Assembly (NCBI GenBank): GCA_016200585.1
Contig: JACQEN010000085.1
Location: forward strand, 1 to 49,321
Length of the DNA stretch: 49,321 nucleotides
Direction of reading: 5' to 3'
Source: Deltaproteobacteria bacterium
Lineage (GTDB): Bacteria > Desulfobacterota > Binatia > HRBIN30
Position numbers and translations under genes: made by a program. The notes beneath the pieces were generated by a model, which did not search any database, had not been told where the DNA came from, and saw only the letters and a list, made by a program, of their open reading frames with translations. Numbering within the stretch: the stretch's first letter is position 1; each line of letters begins with the position of its first letter. Below, piece by piece: positions 8,529 through 16,337 of this stretch.

Positions 8529-9482
8529 ATGAGACACTTTCGGTTGATCATCTGGGTGGCCGTGCTGGCCATGTTCGTTCCATCTGTTTCCGGCGCTCAG
8601 ATGATGCATGGGAACGGTATGGGTGGCGGGCGCAACGGAATGATCAACCTCGTGTCGCCGGCCGATTCGCCGACACAGATCCGACGCGGTTCCGTCGCAA
8701 TCGCTTCGTACATTTCCGCAATGATGGGAGCGGCGATTGCCGGACCTCACGGGAGCGGTACACCGGGCCTGCGAGTCATGCTGCGTCTTTACGGCGTCAC
8801 CGACATTGGCGGTTTGGTCACAAGCGCCGGTAACCATCTCATCTTTCAGGGCCAGCTCACCACGCCTACGGGCAAGCGCACGCCGATCAGCATCGATCAG
8901 CTGTTCGCGTTGAACGCCGGAGCGGCGGCGATCCAGGTCCCGGTAAGCATGCCGTCTGTCACGGGCCCAGCTACGATCGTCATCGATCGCGTCGCGGTTG
9001 AGGACAGTAGCGGCAATGCTTTTGCCGTCCCCGGTGTGTCGCTCACTCAACCGATTCCCTTGCTCACACCTGTGCCGACGCCGCAGATCACACCGCAGCC
9101 AACCGGCGATCCCGTTGCGGCAGGCAGGCGCATCTTTACCTCGGGGATCGGCACGGACGGGCGGCCGATCGCGCGGACGGGCGGGTACAGCATGATGATG
9201 ATGGTGAGCGGGTGCGCGGGCTGCCACGGGTTCGACGGACACGGGCTTCACACAATGATGTTTACGGCGCCGAATGTCACCTACTCGAACCTCACCGATC
9301 CGTCCGGCATGCGCGAGCCCGACGGTAGCCGCGGTCCGACGTACACGGACGACGAGATCCGTCGCGCCGTGGTCCAGGGTATTGATCCCGAGAACCAAAC
9401 GCTCGCCACGACGATGCCGCGCTGGCAAATGAGCGATCAGGACTGGAACGATCTCCTGCTGTTCCTGAAGACGCTCCACTGA
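8529..9482 (+). CDS. Secreted c-type cytochrome, Met-rich N-terminus
   Basis: 317 residues. A Sec signal (MRHFRLIIWVAVLAMFV, cleavage near VSGA-Q) is followed by a Met/His/Gly-rich start of the mature protein (MMHGNGMGGG), a ~170-residue region without recognised motifs, a Pro/Thr-rich linker (TPVPTPQITPQP), and a C-terminal class I cytochrome c domain. Haem attachment is CAGCH at 229-233; MPRW near 297 supplies the likely axial Met. The ATG at 8529 is chosen over 8487 because GGAGG (8518-8522) precedes it and the signal peptide begins there. It acts in the periplasm. The Met-rich stretch and neighbouring Cys/His-rich proteins hint at copper handling (inference). Confidence 0.85.
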   Translation: MRHFRLIIWVAVLAMFVPSVSGAQMMHGNGMGGGRNGMINLVSPADSPTQIRRGSVAIASYISAMMGAAIAGPHGSGTPGLRVMLRLYGVTDIGGLVTSAGNHLIFQGQLTTPTGKRTPISIDQLFALNAGAAAIQVPVSMPSVTGPATIVIDRVAVEDSSGNAFAVPGVSLTQPIPLLTPVPTPQITPQPTGDPVAAGRRIFTSGIGTDGRPIARTGGYSMMMMVSGCAGCHGFDGHGLHTMMFTAPNVTYSNLTDPSGMREPDGSRGPTYTDDEIRRAVVQGIDPENQTLATTMPRWQMSDQDWNDLLLFLKTLH

Positions 9483-9632
9483 CCCCGAACGAAGCATCGG
9501 CGCGGTCACTACGACGTTTCAAGTGTTGGAACCGTGGGGCTGTCCAATTCGTGAGTTGAGGAATGTGGGGCCAGCTCCGGCAATCGATGCAGCATATCCA
9601 CGATTGGCAGGGAGTTTGCGGAAGGCACACGC

Positions 9633-10019
9633 ATGGCAGTGAAGGGCCGACGGTCCGCGCGATACATACTCGCCCTCGTCCCCGTCCTCTGGGCGGTATC
9701 TGGTGTGGGCATTTGTTGCGCAATGCAGGCACCGACTCACGCTTGTTGCGACAAGGTCGTCGCACAAGCGGCCTCCGGAGCGATGACGTGTCATCACCAC
9801 GGCCAGGTGCATCGGCCAGGATGCCGATGTTGCGAAGCAATAAAACCCACGGTTGCGGGCGACGCGAACACCTTGCCGCAGGGGGCGAGCCCGCCGATGA
9901 CCGCTGTTGGCGTCATCCTGTCAGCACCGCGGCCGCTGAGCGCAGTCGTTCATGAACGGAGAGTTCTCTCCGGCAACAGCCCACCGCTCTACCTGAAGCT
10001 CCGCACCCTCCTGATCTAA
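9633..10019 (+). CDS. Small secreted Cys/His-rich protein
   Basis: 128 residues. There is a signal-like hydrophobic segment (ARYILALVPVLWAVSGVGICC) and then clustered metal ligands: CC, HACC, CHHHG and GCRCC within ~45 residues. It ends in PPLYLKLRTLLI, a tail seen in small proteins beside metal-efflux genes. A GGAAGG site sits about 9 bases upstream. The pattern fits a periplasmic metal-binding peptide (Cu, Zn or Co), but no named family is recognised and the metal is not determinable. It follows the cytochrome gene in the same direction by 150 bases. Confidence 0.7.
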   Translation: MAVKGRRSARYILALVPVLWAVSGVGICCAMQAPTHACCDKVVAQAASGAMTCHHHGQVHRPGCRCCEAIKPTVAGDANTLPQGASPPMTAVGVILSAPRPLSAVVHERRVLSGNSPPLYLKLRTLLI

Positions 10020-10096
10020 GTCTCCTCCTCGTAGCGCAGTTGGTGCACGAGGCCTTCACTGAGCGACAGGAACCTCTCCTGAAGCTCAACTGACGC

Positions 10097-10115
10097 CATG
10101 TCCATCTCGGACATG
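10097..10115 (+). promoter_or_regulatory. Hairpin abutting the ribosome site of the 10129 gene
   Basis: CATGTCC (10097-10103) and GGACATG (10109-10115) form a perfect 7-bp stem with loop ATCTC. The next bases, AAAGGAG, are the ribosome-binding site for the ATG at 10129. A stem directly against the ribosome site could affect initiation or mRNA stability; this is inferred from spacing. Confidence 0.4.
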
Positions 10116-10128
10116 AAAGGAGATTCGG

Positions 10129-10500
10129 ATGAAACATCTTAAACAATCGGCTCTCGTACTGTTCGTTGCTCTCACCGCGGCCATCCTCGTATCTTCGGCG
10201 CGCGTAGCCGTTGCGGCGGACCCCGCGGGGGCGATCACGGAAGAGAATGTCATCGAGAAGGTCGGCCAGGCGAAAACCAAAGCGGATCACGAGGCGCTCG
10301 CCGCGTACTTCCGTTCTGAGGCCAAGGAGAAAGCCGACGCTGCTGCAAGCCATGAGGCGATGCTGAAGTCGTGGGGTAAGGACGCGGGGCGTCCCAAAGA
10401 ACACATGCGGTCGCACTGTCAGACTTTGATCGACGCCTACACCCGTGAGCAGAAGGCGCTGGAAACCCTCGCCGGCGACCAAGAAAAACTCGCCAAGTAG
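10129..10500 (+). CDS. Small secreted helical protein, function unknown
   Basis: 123 residues with a good Sec signal (MKHLKQSALVLFVALTAAILV, cleavage near AVA-AD). The mature part is charged and mostly helical (KADHEALAAYFRSEAKEKADAAASHEAML), with one Cys and a conserved-looking HMRSHCQTLIDAY segment. AAGGAG lies 7 bases before the ATG. Residues such as H-x3-A-x5-E and HMRSHC could bind metal, but no family was recognised. It probably belongs to the same periplasmic stress islet as its neighbours. Confidence 0.75.
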   Translation: MKHLKQSALVLFVALTAAILVSSARVAVAADPAGAITEENVIEKVGQAKTKADHEALAAYFRSEAKEKADAAASHEAMLKSWGKDAGRPKEHMRSHCQTLIDAYTREQKALETLAGDQEKLAK

Positions 10501-10525
10501 AGCACGTTCCTGTCTACTTCGTCGT

Positions 10526-10559
10526 TGCGGAGGGCCGGTACAATCACCGGCTCTCCGCA
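10526..10559. terminator. 14-bp intergenic hairpin
   Basis: TGCGGAGGGCCGGT (10526-10539) pairs with ACCGGCTCTCCGCA (10546-10559) over 14 positions, one being G-U, with the six-base loop ACAATC. It starts 26 bases after the stop at 10500 and ends 41 bases before the next gene. No T-tract follows, so it may be an RNA-stabilising or partial-termination structure rather than a classical terminator. Confidence 0.5.
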
Positions 10560-10599
10560 GGCGCACAAGCCACAGCCGCCAGCACTTTGAGGAGCCACG

Positions 10600-11016
10600 A
10601 TGACCGGCAACACACATAGCTCGATATCCGTTTCTGAGCTCCGCCTGGAGCGATCTTTGTTCGCGTTCGGTGACCTGGCGCACGGGGCTTTGATCGGAGC
10701 ACTCACTGCCGCAAGCGTACACTTCGTGATCGCCCCCAGTACCGACATGGCGCTGGCAATGTTGCTGGGAATGGGATTGGGGATGATTCTGCATGTCGCA
10801 GTGGGCATCGTGCTCACACCGCTCCTCGGGATGTTTCACGTGATGGTGACCGGCAGTTTGGTCGGCATGTACGGCGGGATGCTGTTTGCGATGCGCGAGA
10901 CCATGGGGTCGCACGCTCCCAGCCTCGAACACGCTCTTGCGACCGGCGCGGCGTTTGGCGGTGTCGTTGCCGCGGCGGTTCAGTTGTACGACCGGATGCT
11001 GCGAGAGCCTTTGTAG
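10600..11016 (+). CDS. Met-rich four-helix membrane protein, unknown function
   Basis: 138 residues with about four hydrophobic segments: near 24-48 (FGDLAHGALIGALTAAS), 50-70 (MALAMLLGMGLGMILHVAVG), 75-100 (LLGMFHVMVTGSLVGMYGG) and 112-130 (LATGAAFGGVVAAAVQLY). About 12 Met residues lie mostly in the membrane parts, along with His (HFV, LHV, FHV). Met/His-rich helices suggest a soft-metal or haem ligand set, but no family is recognised. A GAGGAG site precedes the ATG. It is close upstream of a methyltransferase gene (13 bases). Confidence 0.75.
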   Translation: MTGNTHSSISVSELRLERSLFAFGDLAHGALIGALTAASVHFVIAPSTDMALAMLLGMGLGMILHVAVGIVLTPLLGMFHVMVTGSLVGMYGGMLFAMRETMGSHAPSLEHALATGAAFGGVVAAAVQLYDRMLREPL

Positions 11017-11029
11017 ATAGGGGGCGTGC

Positions 11030-11647
11030 ATGGATGTCGAGTGCCAGGCCAAGTGGGACCGCACCAGCCGCGCCTACGGCTGGATGACATGGGCGGAGGA
11101 ACGGCGCTTTGGACCCGCCAAGCTCGCTCTGTTCGCTCGAATGAGCGGCCGCTGTCTGATGGTGGCAGCCGGGACGGGAACCGATTTTCAATACTTTCCG
11201 CCAGGACGCGAAATCATAGCTGTCGACATCAGCTCACAGATGGTTGAGCAGGCCAAGCGACGTGCCGGCGCCTACGACGGCACTCTCAGGGTCGAAGTCG
11301 CAGACGTGCAAGAGCTGTCCTATGCCAACGCCAGCTTCGATACGGTGGTGACGTCGTGCACCTTCTGTTCGGTCCCCGACCCGCTTGGCGGGCTGCGCGA
11401 GTTGCATCGTTGCCTCAAGCCCGGGGGCCAGTTGCTCATGTTCGAGCACATGCGCAGCCGCATCGGGCCGATCGCAGTCTTCCAAGACTTGATGAGCCCG
11501 CTGACGCGGCGCTTCGGACCCGCAATGAACCGCGATACGGTGGGCAACGTGCTGCGAGCCGGCTTCGATCTGATTTGCGAACGCAATGTCTATATGGACA
11601 TCGTCAAAGCGCTCGAGGCCAGGCGCCCAGAAGCCATGTGCCGCTGA
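11030..11647 (+). CDS. Class I SAM-dependent methyltransferase, UbiE/PmtA-like
   Basis: 205 residues. The SAM fold is visible in LMVAAGTGTDFQYFP (motif I), IIAVDISSQMVEQAKRRA (acidic end of strand 2), VADVQELSYANASFDTVV (motif II) and LRELHRCLKPGGQLLMFEHMRS (motif III, EH). The EHMRS motif is seen in small phospholipid- and thiol-type methyltransferases often located near metal-resistance genes; that is a family impression, not proof. Motif I has AAGTG instead of the usual GxGxG. The ATG at 11030 has AGGGGG upstream. Confidence 0.85.
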   Translation: MDVECQAKWDRTSRAYGWMTWAEERRFGPAKLALFARMSGRCLMVAAGTGTDFQYFPPGREIIAVDISSQMVEQAKRRAGAYDGTLRVEVADVQELSYANASFDTVVTSCTFCSVPDPLGGLRELHRCLKPGGQLLMFEHMRSRIGPIAVFQDLMSPLTRRFGPAMNRDTVGNVLRAGFDLICERNVYMDIVKALEARRPEAMCR

Positions 11648-11708
11648 AGCCCTCTCTTCACCCGGTGGCTTGAGCTTCCTTCGTGCGAAGTGGGTCCTTA
11701 GCGAGGTA

Positions 11709-11736
11709 TTGACTGACTTGGTCGGTCATGTATAAG
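11709..11736 (+). promoter_or_regulatory. Promoter of the TetR gene with embedded palindromic operator
   Basis: A -35 box TTGACT (11709-11714), 16-base spacer and -10 box TATAAG (11731-11736) are seen. The spacer is filled by the inverted repeat TGACTGAC-TTG-GTCGGTCA (11710-11728), whose 8-base arms match at 7 positions. This is the usual size and place for a TetR operator, so autorepression is likely. The expected transcription start falls at about 11743, within two bases of the ATG at 11745, so the mRNA may be leaderless. Confidence 0.7.
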
Positions 11737-11744
11737 GCGGGGGC

Positions 11745-12449
11745 ATGGCTCGCACCATCCCCCCCGACCGTTTCCAGCAACTCGTCGACTGCGCCACGCA
11801 GGTCTTCATCGAGCAAGGGTACGCGCACACACAGATGGCGGACGTCGCCGAAGCGATGGGTGTTGCCAAGGGCACTCTGTACCTCTACGTCGAAAGCAAA
11901 GAGGCGCTCTTTGATCTCGTGCTGCGCTCCGCAGATGGCACCCTTCCGCTCACGACACCGGTGAAGCTGCCGCTTCCCACACCGCGACCTGGCGCGACCC
12001 TTCAGCACGTGCGCAACCGTGTGGCCACGCAGCCGCCCCTCGTGGTGCTTCTGGCAGCGCTCGGCCGCAAGCGAGTGAAGGATCCACGCGCGGAGCTCAC
12101 GGAAATTGTCCGCGAGATGTACCACACGCTGAGCACGAATCGGCGGGCCATCAAGCTGATGGACCGATCGGCGCAGTTTCATCCACACCTCGCCGCTGTG
12201 TGGTTCACCGGCGCCCGCGGTGCCCTAGTGGAGGCGCTGGCTACATACCTGGAGAGCCGTATCAGGCTGAAACTGTTTCGATCGGTTCCTGATACCGCAG
12301 TCGCCGCCCGTTTCATCCTGGAGACGATCGTCACCTGGGCCGTGCACCGTCACTGGGATCCGTCCCCCAAGACGATTGATGATCAGGCTGTCGAGGACAC
12401 GGTTGTCCAATTCATTGTCGGCGGTCTGATGAAGGAGAAGCGGCCATGA
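11745..12449 (+). CDS. TetR/AcrR family transcriptional regulator
   Basis: 234 residues. The N-terminal helix-turn-helix is typical: FQQLVDCATQVFIEQGYAHTQMADVAEAMGVAKGTLYLYVESKEALFDLVL, with the recognition helix around VAKGTLYLYVESK. The longer C-terminal region binds an unknown ligand. A palindromic operator sits in its own promoter 17 bases upstream. The stop codon overlaps the next ATG (ATGA, 12446-12449), so it is translationally coupled to the acyltransferase-DUF2147 fusion, its most likely regulated partner. Confidence 0.9.
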   Translation: MARTIPPDRFQQLVDCATQVFIEQGYAHTQMADVAEAMGVAKGTLYLYVESKEALFDLVLRSADGTLPLTTPVKLPLPTPRPGATLQHVRNRVATQPPLVVLLAALGRKRVKDPRAELTEIVREMYHTLSTNRRAIKLMDRSAQFHPHLAAVWFTGARGALVEALATYLESRIRLKLFRSVPDTAVAARFILETIVTWAVHRHWDPSPKTIDDQAVEDTVVQFIVGGLMKEKRP

Positions 12450-14152
12450 GCCCCAACACCGTGTCTGACTGCGACGCTCGTCGGTACGACATCGACTGGC
12501 TCCGGGTGTTCGCGACCTACCTGCTGCTGCTTTTCCACGCCGGCATGGTTTTTAACCCGGCGCCGTTCTACCACGTACGCAACACGGACGTATCCTTCTT
12601 CTTCCTGATTTTTTGCGGCTTCATCGGCCTCTGGCATATGCCGTTGTTCTTTCTGCTCGCTGGTTGGTCCGCCTTTGCTTCGCTCTCGATGCGTGGAACT
12701 GGTGAGTTCCTGAAAGAGCGCTTCTTCCGTCTTTTCGTCCCGCTGGTGACCGGCTGCATCCTCCTCATGCCGGCGATCAAGTACCTTGAGCTCTCCAGCG
12801 GTCTTGACGCGAACTACACCGGCCTTTACGTCGCCCCGGCGCTGCAGGATAGCTTCCGCCAGGTGATCCCGTCGTGCCTGCCCGGCGCGGCGCCGTTCAA
12901 CGAGACCTTCTTTGATTTTCTGCCGACCTTCTTCACCCATCTGACGCGGTTTACCTGGGCGCATCTCTGGTTCGTCGCCTACCTCCTCACGTTTACGATC
13001 GTCTATCTGCCCCTGTTCGGGCACCTTCTGCGCTCGCGCGAGTGGTTCAAGGGCGGGATGTCGCGCTTGTGGGTGTACGCACCGATTCTTCCTCTCGCAG
13101 TCATTCAGGTCACCATGCGTGAGCGCTGGCCGGGACTTCAGAACCTGATCAACGATTGGGCGAATTTTGCCTACTACAGCACCTTTCTGATTGCGGGATT
13201 CCTGCTGGCGCGGTTTCCAAACTTGGAAGCGGCTGTGCACGCTGAGCGTAAACGGGCGCTGGTGATCGGGCTGATCGCTACAGTGGTGTTACTGCTCGGC
13301 GTTCTCGGCGTGTTTTCTTCGCCGGCGGTGATCCTTGCCCACACCGCCATCGCTGGCTGGTGTTTCGTGATTGCTTTCCTCGGATGGGCGCGTCGGATGC
13401 TGTCGTTCACGACGCCGGCGCTCCGCTATCTGACGGAATCCGCATTCCCGGTCTACGTGCTGCATCAGTCGGCCATCGTCATTCCTGGGTACTTCTTGAT
13501 CCAGCTTCCGCTCGGGCTGTGGACAAAGTTCGTCTTGCTCCTGGCCGTCTCGTCGGCTCTCACTCTCACAATCTACCATCTGCTCGTGCGACCATTCGCG
13601 GTGCCCCGCTTTCTGTGCGGAATGAAGGCGAGGGCGGGTGCGCTGCGTCCACGGCTGGCTCCGGGCCTGACAGCGGCGGGGATCATGCTCACCGTCATGG
13701 TTGCCATCGGGAGCGCGGCAACGAGCGAAGCGTCTCACCCGATCGCCGCGTTGCCGATCGGCCGCTGGTATGCCGAAGGCGGGGCTGCGCAGGTCGAGAT
13801 CAGCGACTGTGCCGGCGAGCTTTGCGGGCGGGTGGTGTGGTTGCGATCCCCTTTCGACGAGAACGGCTGCGAGATGCGTGATCGCTACAATCCCGACCAG
13901 TCTCTGCGTCACCGTCCGGTGATTGGGCTCGATATTATCCGCGGGCTCGCGCCTTCCTCCGGCGCAGTTGCCGTCTGGAACGGCGGAACCATCTACGATC
14001 CCGGGAGCGGAAACACGTACCGCGCCTCCCTGAGCGTGGTTGGTGAAAACCGTATCGAGCTGAGAGGCTACGTCGGCATTCCCTTGATTGGACGGACCAC
14101 GAGCTGGTTTCGGGTCGGGTCTGAGCCGGAGACCTGTCGAGAAGCGGGTTGA
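12446..14152 (+). CDS. Acyltransferase-3 membrane protein fused to a DUF2147 domain
   Basis: 568 residues. Residues 1-380 are an acyltransferase-3 (OafA/WecH-type) domain: the start RYDIDWLRVFATYLLLLFHAG has the DxLR and H typical of the first helix, followed by some ten membrane segments. A short linker and one more hydrophobic helix (about 408-428) lead to residues ~435-560, a DUF2147 domain (GRWYAEGGAAQVEISDCAGELCGRVVWL, then YDPGSGNTYRASL and GRTTSWFRV). DUF2147 normally occurs as a small secreted protein; here the last helix probably delivers it to the periplasm. The enzyme likely transfers acyl groups to an envelope glycan or lipid. It overlaps the TetR gene by four bases. Confidence 0.85.
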   Translation: MSPNTVSDCDARRYDIDWLRVFATYLLLLFHAGMVFNPAPFYHVRNTDVSFFFLIFCGFIGLWHMPLFFLLAGWSAFASLSMRGTGEFLKERFFRLFVPLVTGCILLMPAIKYLELSSGLDANYTGLYVAPALQDSFRQVIPSCLPGAAPFNETFFDFLPTFFTHLTRFTWAHLWFVAYLLTFTIVYLPLFGHLLRSREWFKGGMSRLWVYAPILPLAVIQVTMRERWPGLQNLINDWANFAYYSTFLIAGFLLARFPNLEAAVHAERKRALVIGLIATVVLLLGVLGVFSSPAVILAHTAIAGWCFVIAFLGWARRMLSFTTPALRYLTESAFPVYVLHQSAIVIPGYFLIQLPLGLWTKFVLLLAVSSALTLTIYHLLVRPFAVPRFLCGMKARAGALRPRLAPGLTAAGIMLTVMVAIGSAATSEASHPIAALPIGRWYAEGGAAQVEISDCAGELCGRVVWLRSPFDENGCEMRDRYNPDQSLRHRPVIGLDIIRGLAPSSGAVAVWNGGTIYDPGSGNTYRASLSVVGENRIELRGYVGIPLIGRTTSWFRVGSEPETCREAG

Positions 14153-14170
14153 TTCGAGAAGGGAGATTCC

Positions 14171-14374
14171 ATGAGCATACGCCATTACCTGCCACTGGTT
14201 GGATTCGTCGCGCCCACGGTGATCATCGGCTACGGATTCGTGATTCCGCGAAGCTGCATTGCCGGGGTGAACGAGCTCACAATTGGCTTTGCGAGCAGCA
14301 TCGTCGGCGCCTGTGTGACCTACTATTTCGGACTCCGCACGCTGGCGAGAGATGACCGACCAGCGCGTTCTTGA
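14171..14374 (+). CDS. Small two-helix membrane protein
   Basis: 67 residues, with hydrophobic segments YLPLVGFVAPTVIIGYGFVI and LTIGFASSIVGACVTYYFGL and a charged tail (RDDRPARS). AGGGAG sits 7 bases before the ATG. It lies 18 bases after the acyltransferase gene, so it is probably in the same transcript. No family recognised. Confidence 0.65.
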   Translation: MSIRHYLPLVGFVAPTVIIGYGFVIPRSCIAGVNELTIGFASSIVGACVTYYFGLRTLARDDRPARS

Positions 14375-14432
14375 CGGATCAAGTCGTCGCCGGTTCGGCG
14401 ACCTGACGTCAGTGACGCCGGAGGTGGAGCAG

Positions 14433-15059
14433 ATGCGTAGACCTGCGTTCATCGCGCGACAGAGTGGCTGCCCAAGCGGGTTGCTGGGGCGGATTATTGG
14501 CTCGATCATGGCCACCGAAACCGCGGCAGCAAACGACGCGGTGGTTGCGGCACTCGCCTTGCAACCAACGGATCATGTCCTGGAGATCGGCTTTGGACAC
14601 GGGCGGACGCTCGACCGGGTGGGTCGCCAGCTCACCACTGGTCTTAGTGCCGGCATTGATCTGTCTGAAACGATGGTCCGCATGGCTGCTCGCCGCTGTC
14701 GGGATTTGATCACCGCAGGCCGGGTCACGCTGCATCAGGGCGACAGTGCCCAGCTCCCGTTCCCCGATGGCCACTTCAACAAGGTGTACTCGGTGCACAC
14801 GCTGTACTTCTGGCCTGAACCGGCGCGGCACCTGCGGGAAATCCACCGCATCTTGAGACCAGGGGGGTGCTTCGTCCTCGGGTTCAGCCCGCGCGACGAC
14901 GAGAATACGACCGCAAAGTTTCCCGCGGCCATCTATCGGTTCTACACCGGCGACGAGGTGCGCACCCTGCTCGAGGAAGCCGAGTTTCAGGACATCAACA
15001 TGATCGCGCGTTCGGTATCGTCTCGCACCATCGCCCTCGCAGTCTCCCGTCGAGGGTAA
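14433..15059 (+). CDS. SAM-dependent methyltransferase
   Basis: 208 residues from the ATG at 14433, chosen because GGAGGTGGAG (14420-14429) lies just upstream and the protein then begins MRRPAFIARQSGCPSG. An in-frame start at 14352 would overlap the preceding small gene. Visible motifs are VLEIGFGHGRTLDRV (I), AGIDLSETMVRMAARR (strand 2), GDSAQLPFPDGHFNKVYSVHTLYFWPEP (II) and LREIHRILRPGGCFVLGFSP (III). A UbiE/Coq5-like small-molecule methyltransferase is indicated; substrate unknown. It is the second methyltransferase of the islet but of a different subfamily (normal GFGHG motif). Confidence 0.85.
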   Translation: MRRPAFIARQSGCPSGLLGRIIGSIMATETAAANDAVVAALALQPTDHVLEIGFGHGRTLDRVGRQLTTGLSAGIDLSETMVRMAARRCRDLITAGRVTLHQGDSAQLPFPDGHFNKVYSVHTLYFWPEPARHLREIHRILRPGGCFVLGFSPRDDENTTAKFPAAIYRFYTGDEVRTLLEEAEFQDINMIARSVSSRTIALAVSRRG

Positions 15060-15230
15060 CGGCTCTGTCAGTTCCAAGAAAGTGAGTCCGGCGCCGCTTT
15101 TGAAGGCTACGCCGCGCCCTTGGCTTTTCCCTTGCTGGTTAGAGCTCGGAGGCTGGCGATGTGAGATGCACCGCTGGATCGCCTAGCGGCGCACATGTCA
15201 CGGCCCGGAGTTCATCCTGAGGAAGTCCAT

Positions 15231-15773
15231 ATGCGTTTCAAAGCCCTACGTTCTCTCGGCGTCATCACGGCGCTAGCGTGCATTACTTGCCTTGGGGCCA
15301 CCGCGACGCCAATGGCTGAGGAGGCCCACCACGCACTCGGCGATGTCCTCGACCAGCGCAAACCCGTTCCTCTCCTGGCAATGATGGCGCAGCACCAGAA
15401 GGAGAACATGCGGGCCCATCTCGTGGCGGTCCAGCAGATCGTTGAGGCCCTAGGCCACGACGACTTTGACGCGATCACGGCGGCCGCTGGCCGCATCGGC
15501 TACTCGGACACCATGGCGCAAATGTGCACCCACATGGGCGCCGGTGCACCCGGCTTCACCGACACGGCGCTAAACTTCCACCGCACGGCGGACACCATCG
15601 GTGAAGCGGCGCGGCGCCGAGACCGAGGGGCGGTCCTCACGGCGCTCAACAACACGCTGCAAACATGCACCGGTTGCCACGCCACATATCGGCAGGAGGT
15701 GGTCGACGAAGCGACCTGGCAACGCCTGACGAACGGTGTCCCCGCCAGTCATCCGCACGAGAATCAGCAGTGA
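15231..15773 (+). CDS. Cytochrome c'-like periplasmic protein
   Basis: 180 residues with a Sec signal (RSLGVITALACITCLG, cleavage near the AEEAHHA region). A predicted four-helix region ends with CTGCHATYRQ at 146-150, the single C-terminal haem site of cytochrome c'/c-556 proteins, in which CxxCH is followed by a Phe/Tyr-Arg. An unusual extra CTHMGAG segment lies mid-protein. The ATG at 15231 is preferred over 15195 because GAGGAAG lies upstream and the signal peptide starts there. Proposed periplasmic electron carrier or gas/metal sensor. It converges on arsC. Confidence 0.8.
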   Translation: MRFKALRSLGVITALACITCLGATATPMAEEAHHALGDVLDQRKPVPLLAMMAQHQKENMRAHLVAVQQIVEALGHDDFDAITAAAGRIGYSDTMAQMCTHMGAGAPGFTDTALNFHRTADTIGEAARRRDRGAVLTALNNTLQTCTGCHATYRQEVVDEATWQRLTNGVPASHPHENQQ

Positions 15774-15917
15774 AGGGTGCGGACCCCAGCCAACGCGCAC
15801 GCGGGATTGTCGTCTTCGATCAACACGCGCCCGGCTACGTGCGTCTAGTCGCTCCAGCGGGAACCATCCGACCATGGTGTGCCTTGCCGCCCGCCACTGA
15901 ACCTTGATACCGCCCGT

Positions 15918-16331
15918 TCACGTCGAGACGAAGTCGCGAACCCGCTCGGCGATTTCATCGCGAACCCGGCGGAAAACCGGCATGCGCTCGGCTGTGGTTC
16001 CGGTCGCTGTCGCTGGATCGTCCAAGGACCAGTGCAGCCGCTTGGTTGCGAAGGGGAAGATCGGGCAGCGCTCGTTGGCGCTGTCGCAGACGGTGATCAC
16101 GTAGGCGAAATGCTCGCGCAGAAACTCTGCTGCCGATTTGGAGCGGTGGCTGGAGATGTCGATACCGATCTCGCGCATTGCGGCGATTGCCAACGGATTT
16201 ACGGTGCTCGGTTCTGTCCCGGCGCTCACCACGTCAAAGCGCTCGCCGGCGAGTTGGCGCAACAGTCCTTCTGCCATCTGACTGCGGCACGAGTTTCCCG
16301 TACACAGAAACAGAACTTTGGGCTTCGTCAT
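15918..16331 (-). CDS. arsC: Arsenate reductase ArsC, low-molecular-weight phosphatase type
   Basis: 137 residues. The P-loop VLFLCTGNSCRSQMAEG carries the nucleophilic Cys and Arg; SAGTEPSTVNPLAIAAMREIGIDISSHRSK, then VITVCDSANERCPIFP supplies the other redox Cys residues of thioredoxin-coupled ArsC; LDDPA is the general-acid loop. It reduces arsenate to arsenite in the cytosol. It is the last gene of the minus-strand arsR-acr3-arsC operon, six bases after acr3. All key residues are intact, in contrast to the broken acr3. Confidence 0.92.
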   Translation of the reverse strand: MTKPKVLFLCTGNSCRSQMAEGLLRQLAGERFDVVSAGTEPSTVNPLAIAAMREIGIDISSHRSKSAAEFLREHFAYVITVCDSANERCPIFPFATKRLHWSLDDPATATGTTAERMPVFRRVRDEIAERVRDFVST

Positions 16332-16337
16332 TGTGGG

